NCBI GenBank assembly: GCA_016793305.1 | Contig: JAEUHU010000352.1 | Span: 1-26,424, forward strand | From: Planctomycetota bacterium | Lineage (GTDB): Bacteria; Planctomycetota; UBA1135; UBA2386 | Length of the DNA stretch: 26,424 bases | Reading direction: 5' to 3' | Shown here: one piece after another, positions 25,237-26,424 of the stretch | Layout of the letters: each line of letters starts with the position of its first letter | How positions within the stretch are numbered: the stretch's first letter is position 1 | Position numbers and translations under genes: made by a program | The notes under the pieces: model-generated | Databases searched by the model: none | What the model was told of the DNA's origin: nothing | Seen by the model: only the letters and a program-made list of their open reading frames with translations

Positions 25237-25781
25237 GCGCTCTCGACGACGCCCAACAAGAAGTCAAGCCGGACATGACGCCGATGATCGACGTCGTGTT
25301 CCTGATGATCATCTTCTTCATCTGCATCGACTTCAAAGTGCTGGAGTCGAAGCTCGCCGCCTACCTGCCGAAGGACAAGGGCAGTTCGAACGACCAGGTG
25401 CCCCCCCAGGAGCAGGTCGCGGTCAAGATCCTGGTCGAAGCCGCCGGCACGCCGAAGTACGAAGCCGGCGGACCGGGCATGATCAACAAGAGCACCGGGC
25501 GCCTCTACCGCTTCAAGCTGGATGGCCACCGGGTGCGCTACGAAGTCGGCCCGAAGCCGTTCAGCAGCCTGACCGAAGCCCAGGTCGAACTGACCCGAAT
25601 CGCCAAGGACCCGAACAGCATGGTCGAAGACCTCGCCAACCCGGGCACGAAGAAGAAGATGCCCTGCGTGATCGAGGCCTACCCGGGCACCTACTACGAA
25701 GACGTCGCCAAGACCGCGGATGCCTGCAAGGCCGCCGGCTTCGAAGAGATCAACTTCGGCGGCGGCCTCGGCGCCAAGTGA
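25233..25781 (+). CDS. exbD: ExbD/TolR family protein, second copy
   Basis: A 182-residue ExbD paralogue. The membrane helix is DMTPMIDVVFLMIIFFICIDF with the proton-binding D20. The periplasmic domain is quite different from the first copy: longer loops, VAVKILVEAAGTPKYEAGGPGMINKSTGRLYRFKLDG, and a C-terminal IEAYPGTYYEDVAKTADACKAAGFEEINFGGG that matches the final ExbD helix and strand. The start ATG 25233 lies in the ATGA junction with the upstream gene, so translation is coupled and equal amounts of the two ExbDs are expected. A shared promoter with exbB is likely. A heterodimeric ExbD pair is the natural inference. Confidence 0.9.
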   Translation: MSALDDAQQEVKPDMTPMIDVVFLMIIFFICIDFKVLESKLAAYLPKDKGSSNDQVPPQEQVAVKILVEAAGTPKYEAGGPGMINKSTGRLYRFKLDGHRVRYEVGPKPFSSLTEAQVELTRIAKDPNSMVEDLANPGTKKKMPCVIEAYPGTYYEDVAKTADACKAAGFEEINFGGGLGAK

Positions 25782-25875
25782 CGTTCGAAGCCGCGTAGCG
25801 TTCGTCGACCTGTCGTGTGCAGGGCCAGCCCCGGCACCGGAACGAGAGCGCCCGCGGCGGGCTGCAAGCCAACCC

Positions 25876-25903
25876 AACGGCCATCCCATTCGGGGTGGCC
25901 GTT
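25876..25903 (+). terminator. Terminator-like hairpin after the exbB-exbD-exbD genes
   Basis: AACGGCCATCCC (25876-25887) pairs with GGGGTGGCCGTT (25892-25903) around a 4-nt loop. The stem is 12 bp with a single T-G wobble. GCCGTTTCC follows, a weak U-rich stretch. It lies 94 nt after the last ExbD stop and is the strongest hairpin in the window, so it probably ends the operon. Confidence 0.65.
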
Positions 25904-26069
25904 GCCGTTTCCGGCAAGCGGCACTTCCGCTCCCACGGGACTGCGAGCCTGCTCGGCCCCACCGGGGTCGCGTCGAACCCACCACCCCGGCCCCGCGACC
26001 CGGCCCGAACGCGTGCCACGTCCGACGCCGCAAGGCGGCCAAGAAGCCTCCAAGCCGGCAAGAAAAGCG

Positions 26070-26099
26070 CTGGCAGGATCTTCGCGTCGTGGCTAACCT
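26070..26099 (+). promoter_or_regulatory. Putative promoter of the downstream lipoprotein gene
   Basis: CTGGCA at 26070-26075 and TAACCT at 26094-26099 (within GCTAACCT) are separated by 18 nt. They match four of six and three to four of six consensus bases. The layout resembles the promoter at 19538-19567. Confidence 0.4.
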
Positions 26100-26327
26100 G
26101 CGGCACCCTGCGTCGGGTCCGCCCGGTCCCGACGTGGATCTTGGTCTCTTCGCGGTAGCAAGTCCCTCTCGGTCGGTGCCGTTCCGACACGTCCCTCGGT
26201 ACGGCGGCGATGCCCTCATCGTCTGGTCCCCCGATCGCTTGTTGTCGCGTGGAGAGCTGTGGTTGCGACTCCCCCACCAACCTCAGCAACGGCCTGCAGC
26301 AATCTCGCATGCACCGAGCGTGAACCG

Positions 26328-26424
26328 ATGGCTCTCGAACATTCGCGCCTTCTCGCTGCCTCTCTGACCGCTGCCGTTCTCGGCGCTTCCTGCTCGACCT
26401 CTGGCGAGGCGAGCCCAACGCCCG
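26328..26424 (+). CDS. Probable lipoprotein, N-terminal part (runs off the window)
   Basis: An open frame from ATG 26328 to the window end encodes MALEHSRLLAASLTAAV, then LGASCSTSGEASPTP. This is a short basic/polar start, a hydrophobic core and a lipobox-like LGASC with the cysteine at residue 22, followed by a Ser/Gly/Thr/Pro-rich linker typical of lipoproteins. The lipobox is loose, as Ser rather than Gly or Ala precedes the Cys. Only 32 codons are present, so no function can be named. It may belong to the same envelope programme as the genes upstream, but a terminator-like hairpin separates them. Confidence 0.55.
   Translation, partial: MALEHSRLLAASLTAAVLGASCSTSGEASPTP

Larger units (their letters stand above)
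25782..26327. other. Intergenic region after the motor genes
   Basis: These 546 nt hold no gene I can support; several open frames exist on both strands but are low-complexity Arg/Pro readings without ribosome binding sites. The region contains a strong hairpin (25876-25903) and a promoter-like pair (26070-26099). The latter would give a leader of about 220 nt for the lipoprotein gene at 26328. Confidence 0.5.

Noticed and set aside
25817..26158. A 113-codon plus-strand frame in the gap after the ExbD genes
   Set aside because: It crosses the terminator-like hairpin and the promoter-like pair, has no ribosome binding site and no recognisable domain.

Overview
This is a GC-rich chromosomal segment, densely coded, with no rRNA, tRNA, insertion sequence, phage gene or CRISPR array that I can see. 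The best taxonomic marker is the 79-residue small basic protein at 10418-10657. It matches the Chlamydiae/Verrucomicrobia/Planctomycetes small basic protein family. With the GC content, the many secreted or lipid-anchored TPR proteins, and a lone secretin beside ExbB/ExbD genes, this points to a planctomycete-like member of the PVC group. That placement is inference from family recognition; no search was run.

Layout: (1) 1-614, minus strand: feoA and the 5' part of feoB (ferrous iron uptake), with a Fur-like palindrome at 629-645. (2) 768-3493, plus: pnp (PNPase), then a Cys-rich YkgJ-like protein. (3) 3508-5611: a DUF2058 protein (minus), a one-domain PilZ protein (minus), a degenerate SAM methyltransferase (plus) and a stand-alone receiver (plus). 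(4) 5625-8281, minus: two overlapping genes for exported proteins, a gluzincin-like protein with HNxxH in place of HExxH and an alpha/beta-hydrolase-like protein without an obvious nucleophile. (5) 8333-11350, minus: SPOR-like membrane protein, small basic protein, class I aminotransferase and QueE. (6) 11531-14350, minus: a 939-residue TMTC-like GT-C glycosyltransferase with C-terminal TPRs. It is divergent from (7) 14393-16367, plus: a JmjC/cupin-like oxygenase and a family 4 uracil-DNA glycosylase. (8) 16704-25781, plus: lipoprotein secretin, two exported TPR proteins, ExbB, ExbD-1 and ExbD-2. (9) 26328 to the end: the start of a probable lipoprotein.

The most interesting part is block 8. 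It puts an outer-membrane secretin, large periplasmic TPR scaffolds and a proton-driven motor (one ExbB, two different ExbDs) in one co-directional run. No type II secretion ATPase, pseudopilin, TonB or pilus gene lies within it. The arrangement suggests a motor-energised trans-envelope machine, with a parallel in the one-TolQ/two-TolR AglRQS motor plus TPR proteins of myxobacterial gliding. This is a hypothesis from gene content. Hairpins at the secretin and ExbB stop codons may set subunit ratios.

Promoter-like elements recur with a GCTANNNT-type -10. In three cases the -10 sits 7-8 nt before a start codon, which suggests leaderless transcripts. The envelope genes instead have long leaders.
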